DNA of 36,644 bases from an uncultured Bacteroidales bacterium (GTDB taxonomy: Bacteria; Bacteroidota; Bacteroidia; Bacteroidales; F082), in NCBI GenBank assembly GCA_937926515.1, contig CALAZZ010000210.1, forward strand, positions 1-36,644, read 5' to 3'. How positions within the stretch are numbered: position 1 is the stretch's first letter; every line of letters starts with the position of its first letter. Made by a program: the position numbers and the translations under genes. This document shows positions 36,145 through 36,644 of this stretch, in pieces. Under the pieces are notes generated by a model. The model was given only the letters and a program-made list of their open reading frames with translations, ran no database searches and had not been told where the DNA came from.

Positions 36145-36519
36145 CTAGGAATGTGCTGGAGGAGCCCGTAAAGGGATGGAATTCTTGTTGTGAGAGTTTG
36201 CAACTGCAATGAAAGGTGGAAAATAAAACCGGCATCCATTTATTGGAGTACCTATCAGTTGGTCTTGTCCCCCAATATAGAAATCAGAGAATGCAATATA
36301 AGTGTATGCCAGATGATTATCGTCTTTGGCAGTTTTAAAATTTGCTGTTTTACCATCATCTTTGCCTTTTGGTAACGTAAATGGTGTTTGATTGTCAAAC
36401 AAACTAATGCCAAAGACGTGTTCCTGATGATAAGTGATCAGATCGCCTATAACCAACCAAAATATGGCAAATGCCATGAACAGGTCAATTAATTTTGATA
36501 TGGGCTTTCGTTTTTTCAT
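36145..36519 (-). CDS. Small membrane-anchored protein of unknown function
   Basis: A 124-residue protein I do not recognise. A basic N-terminus (MKKRKPISK) precedes one hydrophobic segment (about 10-26), so it is either anchored in the inner membrane or has an uncleaved signal. The remainder is polar with several His and aromatic residues. The ATG at 36519 has a -7-like element 16 bases upstream, which supports it as a real gene. It runs in the same direction as the HmuY-like/receptor operon, but 174 bases separate them, so co-transcription is uncertain. No catalytic motif is visible. Confidence 0.55.
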   Translation of the reverse strand: MKKRKPISKLIDLFMAFAIFWLVIGDLITYHQEHVFGISLFDNQTPFTLPKGKDDGKTANFKTAKDDNHLAYTYIAFSDFYIGGQDQLIGTPINGCRFYFPPFIAVANSHNKNSIPLRAPPAHS

Positions 36520-36535
36520 TTTACAGTAGATGCTG

Positions 36536-36543
36536 CAAAATTA
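36536..36543 (-). promoter_or_regulatory. Possible -7 element for the small membrane protein
   Basis: The minus strand reads TAATTTTG, matching TAnnTTTG, ending 16 bases before the ATG at 36519. No TTG box is seen at the expected distance. The remaining 101 bases to the window edge show no gene. Confidence 0.3.
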
Positions 36544-36644
36544 TTGAAGTTTTGCTTATCAGAAAATAGGCGAAACTGCCTTTCTGCTCACCATAATTAT
36601 TGAGATAGCGCAATAACAATAATGATTTGTCACTTCAAGGCAAT

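Noticed and set aside
36561..36584. Short hairpin AGGC/GCCT near the right edge
   Set aside because: Only four base pairs and no T run; too weak to call.
1..36644. CRISPR arrays, transposases, integrases, tRNA or rRNA genes
   Set aside because: No regularly spaced repeats, insertion-sequence ends, transposase motifs or tRNA-like cloverleaf sequences were seen; gene content looks like stable chromosome.

Overview
The window looks like a chromosome segment of a member of the Bacteroidota. The evidence is a giant SprA/Sov outer-membrane translocon of the type IX secretion system (T9SS), several proteins with T9SS-type C-terminal sorting domains, TonB proteins of the Bacteroidota type, a TonB-dependent receptor with a carboxypeptidase-like N-terminal extension, recurrent TAnnTTTG promoter -7 elements, and few Shine-Dalgarno sequences. 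Moderate-to-low GC and the gene set would fit a marine or sediment Bacteroidales/Marinilabiliales-like organism, but the order cannot be fixed from sequence alone. All family calls come from reading motifs; no database search was run.

Layout. Bases 1-8743 (+) hold ruvA, sprA and gcvH. Bases 9021-10736 (+) hold two tandem tonB paralogues separated by a terminator and a 366-base leader containing a perfect inverted repeat. Bases 10739-14571 (-) form a likely operon read as TPR lipoprotein, thiL, uvrC. An ABC-F ATPase (14815-16770, +) collides with a minus-strand operon of MMPL/RND transporter, rfbA and polyprenyl synthetase (21082 down to 16764). Divergent from it are an unrecognised lipoprotein and a D-2-hydroxyacid dehydrogenase with overlapping stop and start codons (21241-23363, +). 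A phosphofructokinase with pyrophosphate-type active-site residues follows (23457-24677, -).

Bases 24848-30467 (+) hold two tandem paralogous subtilisin-like proteases. Each has a signal peptide, an intact catalytic triad, two C-terminal beta modules and a T9SS sorting domain, and each is followed by its own terminator; the second terminator also contains the end of the convergent lgt gene. Bases 31442-35970 (-) hold the most interesting locus, a compact operon of three genes: a HmuY-like secreted protein with a T9SS sorting domain, a TonB-dependent receptor with a heme-receptor-like FRAP-His-NENL signature, and a second HmuY-like protein that is a lipoprotein with a surface-export-like charged motif. 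A small membrane-anchored protein of unknown function lies upstream (36145-36519, -).

How the genes may work together (inference). SprA is the pore through which the two proteases and the T9SS-tagged HmuY-like protein would leave the cell. TonB proteins energise receptors such as the one in the heme-like operon. Secreted proteases could release heme or peptides from host or detrital proteins, which HmuY-like proteins then pass to the receptor. The rest of the window is housekeeping: DNA repair (ruvA, uvrC), thiamine (thiL), glycine cleavage (gcvH), lipoprotein maturation (lgt), glycolysis (pfk), isoprenoids and sugar nucleotides.
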